64,000 nucleotides of DNA from Gavia stellata (taxonomy: Eukaryota > Chordata > Aves > Gaviiformes > Gaviidae). Below, in pieces: positions 1 to 12,292 of the stretch; the first letter of the stretch is position 1; every line of letters begins with the position of its first letter. The stretch is from assembly GCF_030936135.1 (NCBI RefSeq), contig NC_082604.1, forward strand, positions 1,242,501 to 1,306,500. The letters run 5' to 3'. Below the pieces are notes generated by a model that saw only the letters and a list, made by a program, of their open reading frames with translations, did no database searches and was not told the DNA's origin. A program made the position numbers and the translations under genes.

Positions 1-1442
1 CAGTGGCTGCCACAGGGATGGTTTGTTCCTGTTTCCCACCAGAATTGAGCGTGGATTTTCTGGTCATCCAAGAAGGGGATTGAAAAAAAAAAACCAACCA
101 AGCCTTTTATTTTGATCTCCTTGGCACTTCAAAAGAAAACTTAAATCACCGCTAAGCTGCTAGAACATACTTTGCTCTCAGTTCCTCAGCCAGGAGATGG
201 CCAGACTACCCTTCTTAAGCCTGGCGAGCTTCTGCCGGCAAAAAACCCCTTGCCTGTGCTGCTGTCAGGCTTTCCTGCTCAATGCTTGAAGTGTCGGTTT
301 GCTGCCAGAGCTCCTGGGGAAAGGTGTCTGACCCCCACGGCCATCCGACCCAGCAGGTTGGTTTTTCTCCCAGAGAAGGCAACCATTTCCAAAACGTCTG
401 GTGCTACGGCAGAGTTGGGTGCTATCCCGAACAGCGTCATACCCGCAGCGATGCCTGGCGTATTTTCCCTTTTATTAAGGCTGCGAGCATGCATTTATAA
501 AGGGTGGAAAAGGAGAAAGCACGACTGGCGTTTGAAAGGGAGCAAACAACCCCAGAAGTGGTGTGTTGCCTTCAGAGCCTCTCCTGCCAGCTGAAAGGGT
601 GCAGGTACACGCCAGTGGTTCCTCTCGGTACTCCCTGCGCCGACGCGTGCTGCGAGCCCGTGATTTGTGGCTAACAGTAGATTCCTTGAAGCTGGGAAAA
701 GATGCTTTGAATGTCTGTGCCCTTGGTTTTTGTGGCTTAACTGGAGACGGAGAACAGCACTACTAAAAATACTTCCACGTTCAGTCTAACATTTTGCCTC
801 TGAGGGAGAGGAATGGATTCACAAAGTGAAGCCAAGGCTGTATATTATTATGAGCAATAAACCTACTGGAGTCTGTAACTAGCTAGATCTAAATTATGAG
901 ACATCCTTCCCAAACCCTGCAGCACATCAGTGGGAAGACTGGAAAAACAGCACAGCAGCTTTCCTTAAATTTAAGCAGTTTAATTAAAAAAAAAAGAAGT
1001 AATTAAAAAAAAAAGAAGTAATTAAAAAAAAAGAAGTTAGTACAATGCCCTGTGTTATTTTGACATTGCATTCGCAGACTTGAGGTTTTTTGTCAATGCT
1101 CAAGTCTAGTTTCTAACAATTTCCAGTGTGGAGGAGAGCTGAGCTGGGTTTCCTGGTGTTCAGTCCTGAGCTTAGCACACATTGTAAGGCTGCCCTTAGC
1201 CTGCCGTCGGAGCTGGCGGAAAGGTTGCCCCATCGGTTTTAGCCTTCAGCTCTTGTTTCAGAACTGGAGCTGGCGGAGAAGGAGCACACGAGCACCTGGG
1301 TGATGGGTAAGGGCACAGCAGCTCCCTGAGCGGCCGCTGGGATGAGAAGGCAGGTTGGCACCCGCCTCAGGGCTTTGGCTCTTCAGCTCGTCGCTGTGTG
1401 TCGTGCCAAGGGACTGTTTGTATTTGCTGCCTCCCGGGGCAA
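1..1442. other. Intergenic sequence, no gene seen
   Basis: Moderate-GC sequence with several A/T runs. Open frames are present (the longest covers 172-594 on the plus strand), but none has a recognisable protein, a splice context or low-complexity-free composition that I would call coding. A short A-rich tandem repeat lies at 982-1037. Confidence 0.6.
982..1037. repeat. A-rich tandem repeat, 19-bp unit, 3 copies
   Basis: The unit is AATT followed by a run of A and then GAAGT. It occurs at 982-1000, 1001-1019 and 1020-1037; the last copy is one A shorter. This is simple-sequence DNA with no visible function. Confidence 0.9.
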
Positions 1443-1820
1443 CCACAGAATCACAGAATCATTAAGGTTGGAAAAGACCTGTAAGATCATCAGGTCCAAC
1501 CACCAACCCAACGCCACCATGCCCGCTAAACCATGTCCCGCAGTGCCACGTCCACATGTTCCTTGAACACCTCCAGTGATGGTGACTCCACCACCTCCCT
1601 GGGCAGCCTCTTCCAGTGCTTCACCACTCTCAGTAAAGAAATTGTTCCTAACATCCAGCCTAAACCTCCCCTGGGGCAACTTGAGGCCATTTCCTCTTGT
1701 CCTGTCACTTGTCACTTGGGAGAAGAGACCAACACTCACCTCTCTGCAACCCCCTTTCAGGCAGTTGTAGGGAGCAATAAGATCTCCCCTCAGCCTCCTC
1801 TTCTCCAGGCTAAACAAAGT
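1443..1820 (-). mobile_element. CR1 LINE, 3'-end fragment
   Basis: A 5'-truncated CR1 non-LTR retrotransposon in minus orientation. Its 3' end is at 1443-1462, where the plus strand reads two copies of the octamer CACAGAAT, the reverse complement of the (ATTCTGTG)n tail. Reading the minus strand upward gives degraded remains of the CR1 ORF2 C terminus, including [16 protein letters not shown] and the [12 protein letters not shown] block. Similarity stops near 1815-1820. Frames are broken, so it is an old, dead copy. Confidence 0.85.
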
Positions 1821-4800
1821 CTTGGGGACACCAGGAGCCTGAGCTGACAACGTGCTCAGATTAATTTGCATTTACTAAAATCGGCCCATTTAGGAGTTCA
1901 TAAAATGTACAGCGCTGAAGGAAAGGAGAAGGAAAAGCTGTAAGGAGAGCCAGCAGTGTCCCATGGATTCACAACGTACTTTCCAAAAACGAGTCATCTT
2001 GTGGAGATAGCTTCTTACTAAGAAGCATTTGTCAACTGCATTTATTTATGTCTGCGGACATAAAAATTTCAATCAGCCCCTCTTTTGAAGAGAAGACGAC
2101 CAGCTGAGAAAACATTTGCCCTTTTTCAAAGAGCTTTATTTATGTTGGGATCAGAGTGATTCAGCATGGAGGCACCAGCCAGGGCTGGAGGCAACGCCGC
2201 GCTTCCCTTGAAGATGGGGTTGAGGATTATATCAAAAGTGGAATTTCATCCTGCTATCTTTCACTTAAAAGATTTAGCGAAGTGCCTCCAATTTACTTCA
2301 GCAACTTCTCCAAGGCCAGTGATGTCCTCAGGCTTCGAAGGAGTGAAATACTGGGCAGCTTGTCTGGAGGAAACATTTTGAGAGGTAGCTGCGGTCAGCT
2401 GGAGAACGGGAGGAGCCTTCCCGTGCCGGCAGTCTTTCCCCCAGTCTCCCCCGGCTGCAGGCTGGCCTCCGGCTCGTGTCTCGGCGGGGCTGCGAGGCAG
2501 CGCTGTGCGTGTTGCCGGCAGCCGTAGGGCTGCCAGCCTGCACCCGAGCAGCCGAGGCGGCGTGGGCATGCGGAGGGCTGCGGGGGCAGCAGCAGGAGGG
2601 CAGGGCTGCATGCAAACGCCCTTTTCTGCAGTATTTCCTGGCTTTTTCGGTGACTGGTGATGAACTAGCTCCGCAGCAAAAGGCCTGTTAAAAAGAACCC
2701 AAAATGCACTTAAACTCTCACGCTGCAATTATTTCACGTTGCCGTGGTTTCTGCGTGGCCCGCCCTGACCCGTTACCACCCGTAGCGCTGAACTGCTCCC
2801 GTGCCTTGAACAGAAACCAAACAGTGAAGGAAGAAGGGAGCACTAAGGGAGCAAATGGGATGATTTAATGTCCTACAACTGACGTTGTACAAAAGACCCG
2901 ACCCCTCGACGGGATCGAACAGGTCAGCGTAGCTGGCCTCTGCCTTTGCAGGGCGCGTCGCTCCCAGGCTGACCCTGTTTGTAGACGGAGGCTCTTCCCC
3001 GTGGGCTCGGTGCTCAGGGTGCCGGCTTTGGGCCGGGTAGGGGCTCCCCGGGCGGTGCTGGTGCTACGGGCAGGCAGCACGCCCGAGCTGCTGCGGTGGC
3101 TGGCAGCCGCGGGGATGCCAACGGAGGACAACAGCCTCTAAGCACGAGCCAGCTGCTTTCTGTCTCCCCCACCTTATCTGACTTGAAGTTTAACTTACAG
3201 AACACAACGCTGGCTTTAAACACTTGGGAAAAAGCTACGGATATCGACTCCAGGCTCTCAGTGCCAGGCTGCGTGGGTCCGTCTGGATTTGCACGTCCCT
3301 TGGGCAAGCCCCACATCGGGGCTCAGACCAGGCATGTGGTGAAGCAGAATGAGAAGATGCTGTCACTCACTGGTGTCACTGGGAGAAAACCGAAAGACAA
3401 CTGGGCCAAAGTTGACAAAAAAACCATCCCAGGAATCTCACAGCAACCAGGGGAACAATTTCTAGCGGAGAAACTGTCCTTACCCTGCAGTTACGCTGTG
3501 TGATGAAGACTAGAAGCGGCTGCAGTGAGTCGGTAGCAGGCACAGAGCTGCGTGGAGGAGTCAGGATTCAGCGACGCCGCAGCACACGAGCTTTAGAAGG
3601 CAGGGGAGCATCGCACAAGACACCGGTGCAGCAATCCTGTACAGCAACGATAGCACAAAACAGCCTCTCCGATTAATCCCGTGTATAAATGTGTGTCAGC
3701 TCTTCCATGCCGATTTACCGTCCCTGCCCTCTGCAGAAAACTGTCTCCCGTGGATGCTTTGAAGGAGCTGCTCGCTCCACCACGTGTTGCCACGCAGAGG
3801 AGGCGCGAGGCTGACGCGAAGGTGGGACACGCTGCGAGGACAGGGCTGTGTTAAGCCTCTGGGTGATGCTGAAAAACCAGCTCGCTGTCTTCCTCCCGCC
3901 CGGTGCCACGCACGGGGTTTGCTGAGTGCTTCGAACTCGACGGCAAGCAAAGGGCGCTCTGACGAGGGGTGGGTACTTGGGGTGTAATCACCTTTGCTAT
4001 TAAACCGACTGAATTAGTCTTGGGTTTTGAACGGGCTGAGACCAAGCAGCCTCTCCAGTGACAGGAGGGGGGACGTTGGTCACGTTTTACCTGGCTGACG
4101 GCTCCTTAGCAGGGGCTTCACCGGAGCACGAGAGGCTGAGAGAGCAGAGCAGGGTTTAACCTGCCCCCTTAAATGAGCAGGTTTAAGGGGGCAACTCTCC
4201 CTGCCCGCCCCTGCCCTAAAAACCTGGTGCGATAAAGAGCAGCAGCCTCTTCCAGGGAGGCTGTGGGCAGGCTCTGATGCCGCTTCCCACAGCCAGAGCC
4301 GGAGGAGCCGGGGAAGAGCCCGGCGCCAAGTCCCCGCAGACCTCTCAGGCACACCGCCGTCTCGCCACCCTTGCGCCAGGGAAGGCGGCAGCGTCAGTGT
4401 GCGTCGGGAAAGCGCTCGGTCCCCGACGGAGGTGTATGTACACAGCGCAGACAAATGGGGTTTCCAGTCGCCGGCTTCCTGGCCTTACTTTCCAGGAGCA
4501 GGAGCGTCAGCAGCACACAGAAGGCAGAAAACCAGCTCGAAAGAATAAAAACATTTGAAAACGTGCCTGTTCTCCAGGCGCTCCTGGGAGAACATAAACA
4601 GTGTGTTTGGAAAAAAAACCCGACACCTTCCTCTCCTCCTTTAGTAACAGTTCAACCTGCTGAAAATATGTTATTTGACTTAAAAAGCAGCCTGGGAACC
4701 TAAACATTGCCCTCATCTGTGCAGCTCCGTTCTCTCCAAGCCAGTCCTAAAGCCCGCAGGCAGGAAGGCAGGCAGTTGTCTGTCTTGCCTTCCCAGGCAG

Positions 4801-5699
4801 CAGCAGTGATGCTGAGTAGACCCACCCACAGCAAGATGGTCCATTTTCTTTTAAAATGTTTGTAATTAAGAGCTCTGGTTTCCTGGTGATGTGTGCCCTG
4901 TAAAGCATTAAAAACAAAGCCATTAAATAAAGGAGGCACCGTCGCCGCTCTTGAAAAACAAAATGAACCAGCAAAAAAACCGTGCACCAGAAGGAAGCAA
5001 GAGTTTGGGTTGCCTTTCCAGGCTCGGGGCGCTGCTTCTGCAGATACATCTATGGACACGCATTTGTGAACGCAATTGAAGCCGTGGAGCAGAGCTGCCG
5101 CCCTGACGTTACCCGCACAAACTCGAACCCTCAATTAAATCTGGGGTTTGCGCCCTTCGGACGGCAGCCACCCCGCTTTCCTGGCCAACGTGATGCTCGA
5201 GAAAGCAAAGCAAATGCAAGAACAGACTCGTGTCTGCTTTTGATAATGCCCCTCTAGCTTTTCTTCCTGCTTTTCTCTGCTGCTGCTCGGCCAGCACAAC
5301 CTCACGCCTGGCCGCTGGCGCTCCAGCTGTGCCCTCCAGCTGTGCCCTCCACCCGCCGCACGGATATCAGCCAGCTCCAGCCCGGCAAACGCACCATTAC
5401 TGTTAGGAAAAGGCAATAAAAAACATTGCAGTTAGTATCCGGACACCGTGTGCCTTTAGTAGGTGTGACTCCATGCTGTCCTGAAGAAATGCGTCCAGAA
5501 CCGTTTGTCTGCTTGCTGCTTACTCTTCCTTAGTCTCCCTTAAATTTGCCTGGAAAATCCTCGTGGTGGGGCAGCGCAGCCAGTCTGCGGGAGAGAAGAA
5601 CAGAGCTCTTGGGACCCTCCACCCACGACCCTTGCTGGCAGACACCGGGGCAGGCTACAGGCTACAAAAACATACAGCTCTTGCTCCAAAGAAGCCGGA
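1821..5699. other. Intergenic sequence, no recognised gene
   Basis: No family was recognised here. A 135-codon plus frame at 3096-3503 has fairly balanced composition but no recognised domain and no splice evidence. A perfect 12-bp inverted repeat lies at 4162-4193. A short direct repeat (CTCCAGCTGTGCC, two copies) lies near 5320-5350. Confidence 0.5.
4162..4193. repeat. Perfect inverted repeat (12-bp arms, 8-nt loop)
   Basis: The left arm TGCCCCCTTAAA (4162-4173) is matched exactly by TTTAAGGGGGCA (4182-4193) around the loop TGAGCAGG. An alternative overlapping pair, AACCTGC with GCAGGTT, could form a competing stem. No T-run follows and no gene is adjacent, so a role is not evident. Confidence 0.9.
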
Positions 5700-6111
5700 T
5701 GTTTTACGAGGAGCGGCTGAGGGAGCTGGGGCTGTTCACTCTGGAGAAGAGGAGGCTGAGGGGAGACCTCATCGCTCTCTACAACTACCTGAAAGGGGGT
5801 TGCGGAGAGGTGGGTGTTGGTCTCTTCTCCCAAGTGACAAGTGATAGGACAAGAGGAAACAGCCTCAAGTTGCGCCAGGGGAGGTTCAGGCTGGATAGTA
5901 GGAAAAACTTCTTTCCTGAGAGAGTGGTGAAGCATTGGAACAGGCTGCCCAGGGAGGTGGTGGAGTCACCATCACTGGAGGTGTTCGAGGAATGTGTGGA
6001 CATGGCACTGCGGGACATGGTTTAGTGGGCATGGAGGTGTTGGGTTGGTGGTTGGACTTGATGATCTTACAGGTCTTTTCCAACCTTAGTGATTCTGTGA
6101 TTCTGTGATTC
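5700..6111 (+). mobile_element. CR1 LINE, 3'-end fragment
   Basis: A plus-strand 5'-truncated CR1. The frame from about 5702 reads [19 protein letters not shown] and continues through the ORF2 C terminus to [17 protein letters not shown] and DMALRDMV with a stop near 6025. It is followed by the CR1 3' UTR with the GGTTGGACTTGATGAT block and ends in ATTCTGTG repeats at 6091-6111. The C-terminal frame is intact, so the copy is not very old. It encodes only the tail of the reverse-transcriptase protein and is not functional. Confidence 0.92.
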
Positions 6112-7895
6112 ATCCTGGTGACCAGATGAGTAAAGGAGGAGAATCCTGAGGGCAGATTTGCTCCTGCTGTGCGGGGTTATGCGGGCTGTAGGAGGGCTGC
6201 TCCTCCTGCCTTTCCAACAGATCCCTCCATGGCTGCGTTTCAAGAGGAGAGAAGCCACCAGCGGCAAGTCCTGGGGCAGCCTTCCCCGAGGAGATGGGCA
6301 CCTGGCAGCCTTGAAGGCCCTTGGTGAATCTCTGTAGCACGATTCATTTAAAACCAACAGTGCAACTCCAGAGAAACCTTCTCCACAGCAGTTTTGTTCG
6401 TAAACAAGACAGAACCGGCATATTTTTTTTAATCCGCTTCATCTGTAAAGAACCAAAACCCCATAATTAAACGATATAACTTTTTTTATTGTCTTTGGCC
6501 CTGACCGAGTTAGAACATTTCTCAACCCAGATGATGCAAAGGGACTTTAGGACCCTCAATTCCAAGTTAGCAGAGCTTTGAGCCTCAAGGAGCTGCTGAT
6601 CTTATCAGGCTGGCTCTGCCACCCCTTCTGCGCCAGACCCTTCTTCAGAAGCACAGACGATTTGAGGCAAGGAAGTGTCTGCAATGCCTCAAAACCGGCT
6701 TTGCTGTGCCACATCGAGCTGCTATTGCATAAGAAGAATTAACAGGGACAGTCAGCACGGATCAGAGCTGGTAGCAAGATCAGAGCTGCCAGCCCGGACC
6801 AGCCGCCACCGGTGGGACTAGGGCCAGGAGCGACATGTGAATGCCCTGGGAAGTCAACTAGCTGCCAAAGTTTCAAAAGCTTGGGGACCTCTGTGTGAGG
6901 GGAGTGAGCAGGGGGGGAGCACAAGATAATCCCGCTGATCAGCCATGGGAAACTGCAAGAAAAGTTGGAGAACCTCTGAAATTCGGGAATTTTTTTTTTT
7001 AAGGTCTGCCAGGGTTTTTCACTAACGACTGTGATTGCCTTTGAAGGCCAGATCCAAAGTCCAGTAAAAAGCTAAACAAAATTAAAAAATCCATACCGAA
7101 CAATAAAAAATAAAATATGTGCCCATAAAAGTGTGACTACCTTCCCGTAGCTATGAGATCAGACCAGGAGTTGGAGATTGTTCTTGGACTTGTGTGGCTC
7201 CCATATGTCCTACAGGAAAGCAATCTGCAGGGAATTTTGCTGTTTTCATTTTTCCAGAGACACAATTTATTCAAAAAATACAACAATAACCCCAAAAGTT
7301 GTTCATTAGGTGGAAGGACTTGTTTGCAGAGCGGAAGTGGAAGGGCCTGGAGCTCCAACAGACGAGAACGACACCCGACACAGGGAAGTCCAGGTCTCCT
7401 GCCCACAAAGCAGCTAAACCTCCCTGCACACGAGCATCTCCCAGGGAGAGCTGCTGCTGGACACCCCCACCGTCCCTCAACTTTGAGTCCTTCCAGAAGA
7501 CCAGCGCTGACAAATGCACTCGGCTGCCATATGAGGGTGTTGAGGCAAGACTTCCCTATTCTCTTTCCTAAGGATCGGCCACTGACCACTGCTGGAGATG
7601 GGTTCTAGGCTGGGCAGCTCTTTGGCCTGGCTCAGCGTGGCAACTCTTGCTTTAACCATCCCTCCTCATCTTGTCTTCCACAAAATAGCTTCTGAAAACC
7701 ATTACGGAGAAGATAAGCAAGGACGCTATGGGATATTTCCAAGAGCTCCTGAAGGCAACGTGTGAGTAGATCCAAACTTGGGCATCAGTTGGGTCTGAAA
7801 GTTCTTTCACCTGCGGTAACTCACATGAAATCCTTACCCTGATTCAAGGCACCACTTCCAGACAGTGGGAGATTCTCCTAGTTTAGGAGACAAGT
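6112..7895. other. Intergenic sequence, no gene seen
   Basis: Mixed-composition sequence with several oligo-T and oligo-A runs (for example 6421-6490 and 6985-7000). Overlapping frames of about 150 codons on both strands near 7137-7608 have no recognised similarity and look like chance. Confidence 0.55.
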
Positions 7896-8725
7896 CACAG
7901 AATCACAGAATCACAGAACCACTAAGGTTGGAAAAGACCTGTAAGATCATCAAGTCCAACCATCAACCAACAAAAACCCCCATGCCCACTAAACCATGTC
8001 CCACAATGCCTCGTCCACACATTCCTTGAACACCTCCAGTGATGGTGACTCCACCACTTCCCTGGGCAGCCTGTTCCAGTGTTTCACCACTCTCTCAGTA
8101 AAGAATTTTTTCCTAATATCCAGCCTGAACCTCCCCTGGCACAACTTGAGGCCATTTCCTCTTGTCCTGTCACTTGTCACTTGGGAGAAGAGACCAACAC
8201 CCACCTCTCTGCAACCCCCTTTCAGGTAGTTGTAGAGCGCGATGAGGTCTCCCCTCAGCCTCCTCTTCTCCAGACTGAACACCCCCAGCTCCCTCAGCCG
8301 CTCCTCATCAGACTTGTGCTCCAGACCCCTCACCAGCTTCGTCGCCCTTCTCTGGACACACTCCAGCACCTCAATGTCCTTCTTGGAGTGAGGGGCCCAA
8401 AACTGAACACAGCATTCGAGGTGCGGCCTCACCAGCGCCGAGTACAGGGGCACGATCACCTCCCTGCTCCTGATGGCCACACCATTTCTGATACAGGCCA
8501 GGATGGTGTTGACCTTCTTGGCCACCTGGGCACACTGCTGGCTCATATTCAGTCGGCTGTCAACCAACACCCCCAGGTCCTTTTCTGCCGGGCAGCTTTC
8601 CAGCCACTCGTCCCCAAGCCTGTAGCGTTGTATGGGGTTGTTGTGACCCCAGTGCAGGACCCGGCACTTGGCCTTGTTGAACCTCATCCAATTGGCCTCG
8701 GCCCATCGATCCAGCCTGTCCAAAG
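7896..8725 (-). mobile_element. CR1 LINE, longest copy (ORF2 C-terminal third plus 3' UTR)
   Basis: A minus-strand CR1 with its 3' tail at 7896-7920 (CACAGAAT repeated on the plus strand). An unbroken ORF2 C terminus ends at 7989. From the 5' side it reads [20 protein letters not shown], the [15 protein letters not shown] block, [13 protein letters not shown], then [20 protein letters not shown] and [17 protein letters not shown]. These are standard CR1 reverse-transcriptase C-terminal blocks. The endonuclease and catalytic RT core are absent (5' truncation near 8725), so it cannot move by itself. The uninterrupted frame suggests a younger insertion than the copy at 1443. Confidence 0.93.
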
Positions 8726-10657
8726 AAGAGGACTGTGCTGAGGTTAGGTTACTCTTCAATCTCGCCAAGGCTGCAGCGGAAGAAACCACCCATGGCAGCA
8801 ATGTGGAGCCTCTTGGCAGTGCCACAGCCCGGGCAGGGTCCCTAATAGGGAACCTGCTATATGGGTCACACCAAACACTCCTGGATGGAGAGGCTTCAGG
8901 TAGGGGTAAAAACCACCACAGCCCCACATTGCGAGGGCTGCAAGCTCTACCCTGCACTGCAGAATCAAATACGGCGAGTGTTGACAACAGTTTAGTGGGA
9001 TGTTAAATCTGACCCTCCTTAGAAGGAGCAGCCGGCCAAATACGACCCTAGCAACAGAAGAAGGACGCCAGACAGAGGAGCTCATGACCCAAGGCATGCA
9101 CCTCTTTGTTTCCACCACAGGGTCAACTGTGGCCAACTCACGGGAGCAGAAGGAGGACGCAGTGCTCTCTCTGTGCCTGTCCCTCCCAGGAAAGCAGAGT
9201 AGGGTATAACGGAGGTGATGTGCATGTCAGCAACCATCTGCCTCCTCAAAGACTCCACCCTCTATTTGATTGCAATTCCTGCTACACACTGAGTATTTTT
9301 TTTTTGTTTACAAACTATTTCTGTAAATACCAACCTATCATTTCAGGAGAGGAGTCCCCCCTCTTGTGTCTCCTGTGAGTGGTATTCTGATTTATTGTGA
9401 CTGGAGAGCTACTGAACCAAACGCTCTGGGCAAAGGCATGCAGCCAGTCCTGGAAACGTGGGGGCTTTGGGCATGAGGTTGTTAGTGCCGGGAAGGGCAT
9501 GCTGAACCCACTGATGAGATATAGGGATGAACCCTTTAGAGCAGCCCAGTGATTTTCCGTATCGTGTTGAAAATGGCACTAGAGAACAATGATCACACCG
9601 CTCCTCCCACCGCATTGCTTTTACTGCTGCAGCGGTGGGTCAGGAGGACTCCGGGATGCTCCCTGGGCGCTGGGCACTGATGGTGGCCATCTTACTTGTG
9701 TCAGGTTTGACCTGGATGAATCTACACGTTTGGTGCATTGCTTTGCTGGTGGCTGGCTGGATGCATGGAATCAGGTTACAAAAAAATGCTGTAGTGCTGC
9801 AAAAACCCCACAGTGCTTAGCCTGGTCTTGTCTCAGAGGAAATGCTGTTTTATTTAAACACATGATCATTCATAGTGCTTAGATAATGAATGCAGGACTA
9901 AAAGAAAAATCTCCATGTCTGGATACAGCAGTGCTTTAGGCAACAGGAGAATAATATTTCAAGGTTGGAAGACATAAACGTACAAAAAAGAAGGCCCCTG
10001 TTTTGCACAGCTAGTGCTTGTAGCCAGGCTTCGTTAGTTATGTTCAAGCCCGAGATACTCCATAGCTCCTAAGGCACTTGAGCAGCCGGCTGAGGAACTC
10101 CCTCGGGCAGCCCGACCTTTCCCTGGCACTGGGGCTGCACTCTGTCCCAAATACTCCCTTTTCTCAATGCCTTTTTTTTTTTTTTCTCAGTGGCAAGGCT
10201 GGCCTTTTTCTTCTGTCGCTTGCTGGAGGAAATAGCAGAACAGATTGCTTGCTTTCCTCTCAAAACTCACATACTTGACCATCCCGCCCCAGCCCTTACA
10301 GCTGGGTGTTTGGTCACCCATACCACGGCTGATAAACGTTGCGCGTGAATAAAAATGACATTACAATGCTACAGCACTGCTGAGTTTACCCAGGTCTCCG
10401 CTAATGAGGGCGAGGCTTAGACCCACTAATGGGGGCTGGATGCCTCCATACCCTACTGGCCTGGGCTTACTCTACTACTATATCATTATTATTTGTCTAT
10501 TGAAGAATATTTTCGCTTTTCATCTCATTCATCTTAGCATTTCTGCGTCCTTCTGCGGGAAAGGAGACAGAGGCAACCTCGGAGCTGCTGCTGCTAAATC
10601 TGTGCCCAGGACTCCCTCCTGCAACAGCAGTTTCTATACCTGCCTCTGTCGTGCAAC
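8726..10657. other. Intergenic sequence, no gene seen
   Basis: No recognised coding or RNA feature. A run of about 15 T followed by CTCAG (10168-10191) resembles a plus-strand splice acceptor, but no matching exon could be supported. Confidence 0.5.
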
Positions 10658-10991
10658 TGGGACGTGCCTGCTGGAAACGGCCGACACCAGTCCCCTTGGC
10701 CACGGTGACCTGCCCTGGGACTGGGGATACACCATTTCATCAGGACGTGCCTGCTGGAAACGGCCGACACCAGTCCCCTTGGCCACAGTGACCTGCCCTG
10801 GGACTGGGGATACACCATTTCATCAGGACGTGCCTGCTGGAAACGGCCGACACCAGTCCCCTTGGCCACAGTGACCTGCCCTGGGACTGGGGATACACCA
10901 TTTCATCAGGACGTGCCTGCTGGAAACGGCCGACACCAGTCCCCTTGGCCACGGTGACCTGCCCCGGGACTGGGGATATGCCATTTCATCA
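10658..10991. repeat. 83-bp minisatellite, four copies
   Basis: Four near-identical 83-bp units begin at about 10658, 10741, 10824 and 10907. Each contains GACGTGCCTGCTGGAAACGG, then a CCAGTCCCCTTGGCCAC block, then GGACTGGGGATACACC. The last unit diverges slightly at its end (GATATGCCATTT). The period is not a multiple of three, so successive copies change frame and the repeat is not protein-driven. Confidence 0.95.
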
Positions 10992-12070
10992 GTTGCCACC
11001 CCAACGGCAACGGGATAAATGTGTAACAGACCCAAGAAGAGCTTGACCAAGGGATTTGTCCAGGTGCTGCCACACGGCAAGCCGGGTGAAATTATCCATT
11101 GCTGAAATGTTCAGAGCTGAAAAGTGGAAAGAATATGTTTCTTATGTGAACTAAGGTATAATAATCCTGCAAAATCAATGTCTCCTAAAGGCCGACAGCT
11201 CAGGTCTCCGCAGAGCGCCTCAGCAAGCAATTTTTGCTCTTGGGAAACTGGAAGCCAGGCTGGGGAAGCACAGCGTAGACATCCTGTTAAGGAGGAATTT
11301 GGGTGCCTGCAGCTGCTTCAGGCTCTGCAGGCTCCCCTGGGGGCAAATACCCGAGTTACTCCTCCTGTTTGGCTTTGCCTGTACATGAAGGATGTCTCCT
11401 CTTAACCATGGCCACCTGGTTGTACCAAGGGAGGGGAAGGAGCTGTGCCAGCGGCGCAGGACTGCAGCCGTGCCGGGGAGCGTCCATCCCCGCCCGCGAG
11501 CTCTGCGGCTGGTGAAGCCAGGCGTCCTGCATCGTGGTGGGACTGTCCCGAGTCCAACACGGGATGAACGTCCATAAGGCTTCTTCAGCACGCAAGGGTA
11601 TTTGAGAACGGCGGTGCCCAGCAGTCAGGTGGCAGCATCTCCATGACTTTACGAGGAGAGAGGTTTCTACCTCTGTCCAGTCACCTGTTTTCCTGACGCT
11701 TACAGGTGTTTGATGTTTTGGAGCCATAGCTCCCCTGCAAAAAAAAAGGTCTTTAAAAGTAGCCACCATTCAAAAGTTGCAGGGGGGGAATTGGCAGACA
11801 GAGCATCGTTGCTGGAGCTTTGTTTCCTTTGGAAACCAGGCTAAAAATATCCCATTCCTGGCTGACAGCTCTGTCACAACAAGCAGTGCGCAGCAGGAAC
11901 GCAGGGCATCTCCTCCGCAGCCTGTCTTTTGGCTAATCCATGCAACAGTGCACACCAGATTTCAGCTGAAGAATCGCTGATCTTTCAAAGACTGTTACTG
12001 ACTGTCTTTGCTCCAGCAAGAGCTCTGATACTCGGCTCCTGATTTTTGCACAAAGAAAGTCCGAGCGTTG
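10992..12070. other. Intergenic sequence, no gene seen
   Basis: Several overlapping frames of 60-140 codons occur on both strands, but none is recognisable. No transposon or RNA gene is visible. Confidence 0.5.
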
Positions 12071-12292
12071 GCATTCTTGGTGGTGATGCCATTCTTGGTG
12101 GCAATGCCATTCTTGGTAGTGATGCCATTCTTGGTGGTGATGCCATTCTCGGTGGCATCGTCATTCTCGGTGGTGATGCCATTCTCGGTGGCGATGCCAT
12201 TCTCGGTGGCGACACCATTCTCAGTGGCGACACCATTCTCGGTGGCGATGCCATTCTTGGTGGTGATGCCATTCTTGGTGGCGATACCATCC
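12071..12292. repeat. 18-bp minisatellite, about 12 copies
   Basis: The unit is close to ATTCTTGGTGGTGATGCC, with point variants TTGG/TCGG, GTG/GCG and GAT/GAC between copies. Because the period is a multiple of three it keeps frame. The plus strand reads GGDAIL-type hexapeptide repeats and the minus strand reads MASPPR-type repeats, giving spurious long frames on both strands. No start, splice or promoter context suggests it is translated. Confidence 0.95.

Noticed and set aside
2790-3030. Minus-strand open stretch reading SYADLFDPVEGSG
   Set aside because: Looks protein-like over a few residues but has no start codon, no convincing splice sites and no recognised family.
3096-3503. 135-codon plus-strand frame with balanced composition
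   Set aside because: No recognised domain, no promoter, splice or poly(A) context; a frame of this length is expected by chance in 64 kb.
7989-8987. 332-codon minus-strand frame as a host gene
   Set aside because: Everything recognisable in it is CR1 ORF2; the N-terminal part beyond about 8725 is chance extension into flanking DNA.
10168-10191. Poly-T followed by CTCAG as a plus-strand splice acceptor
   Set aside because: No exon with a matching donor or recognisable frame follows; more likely a simple T run.
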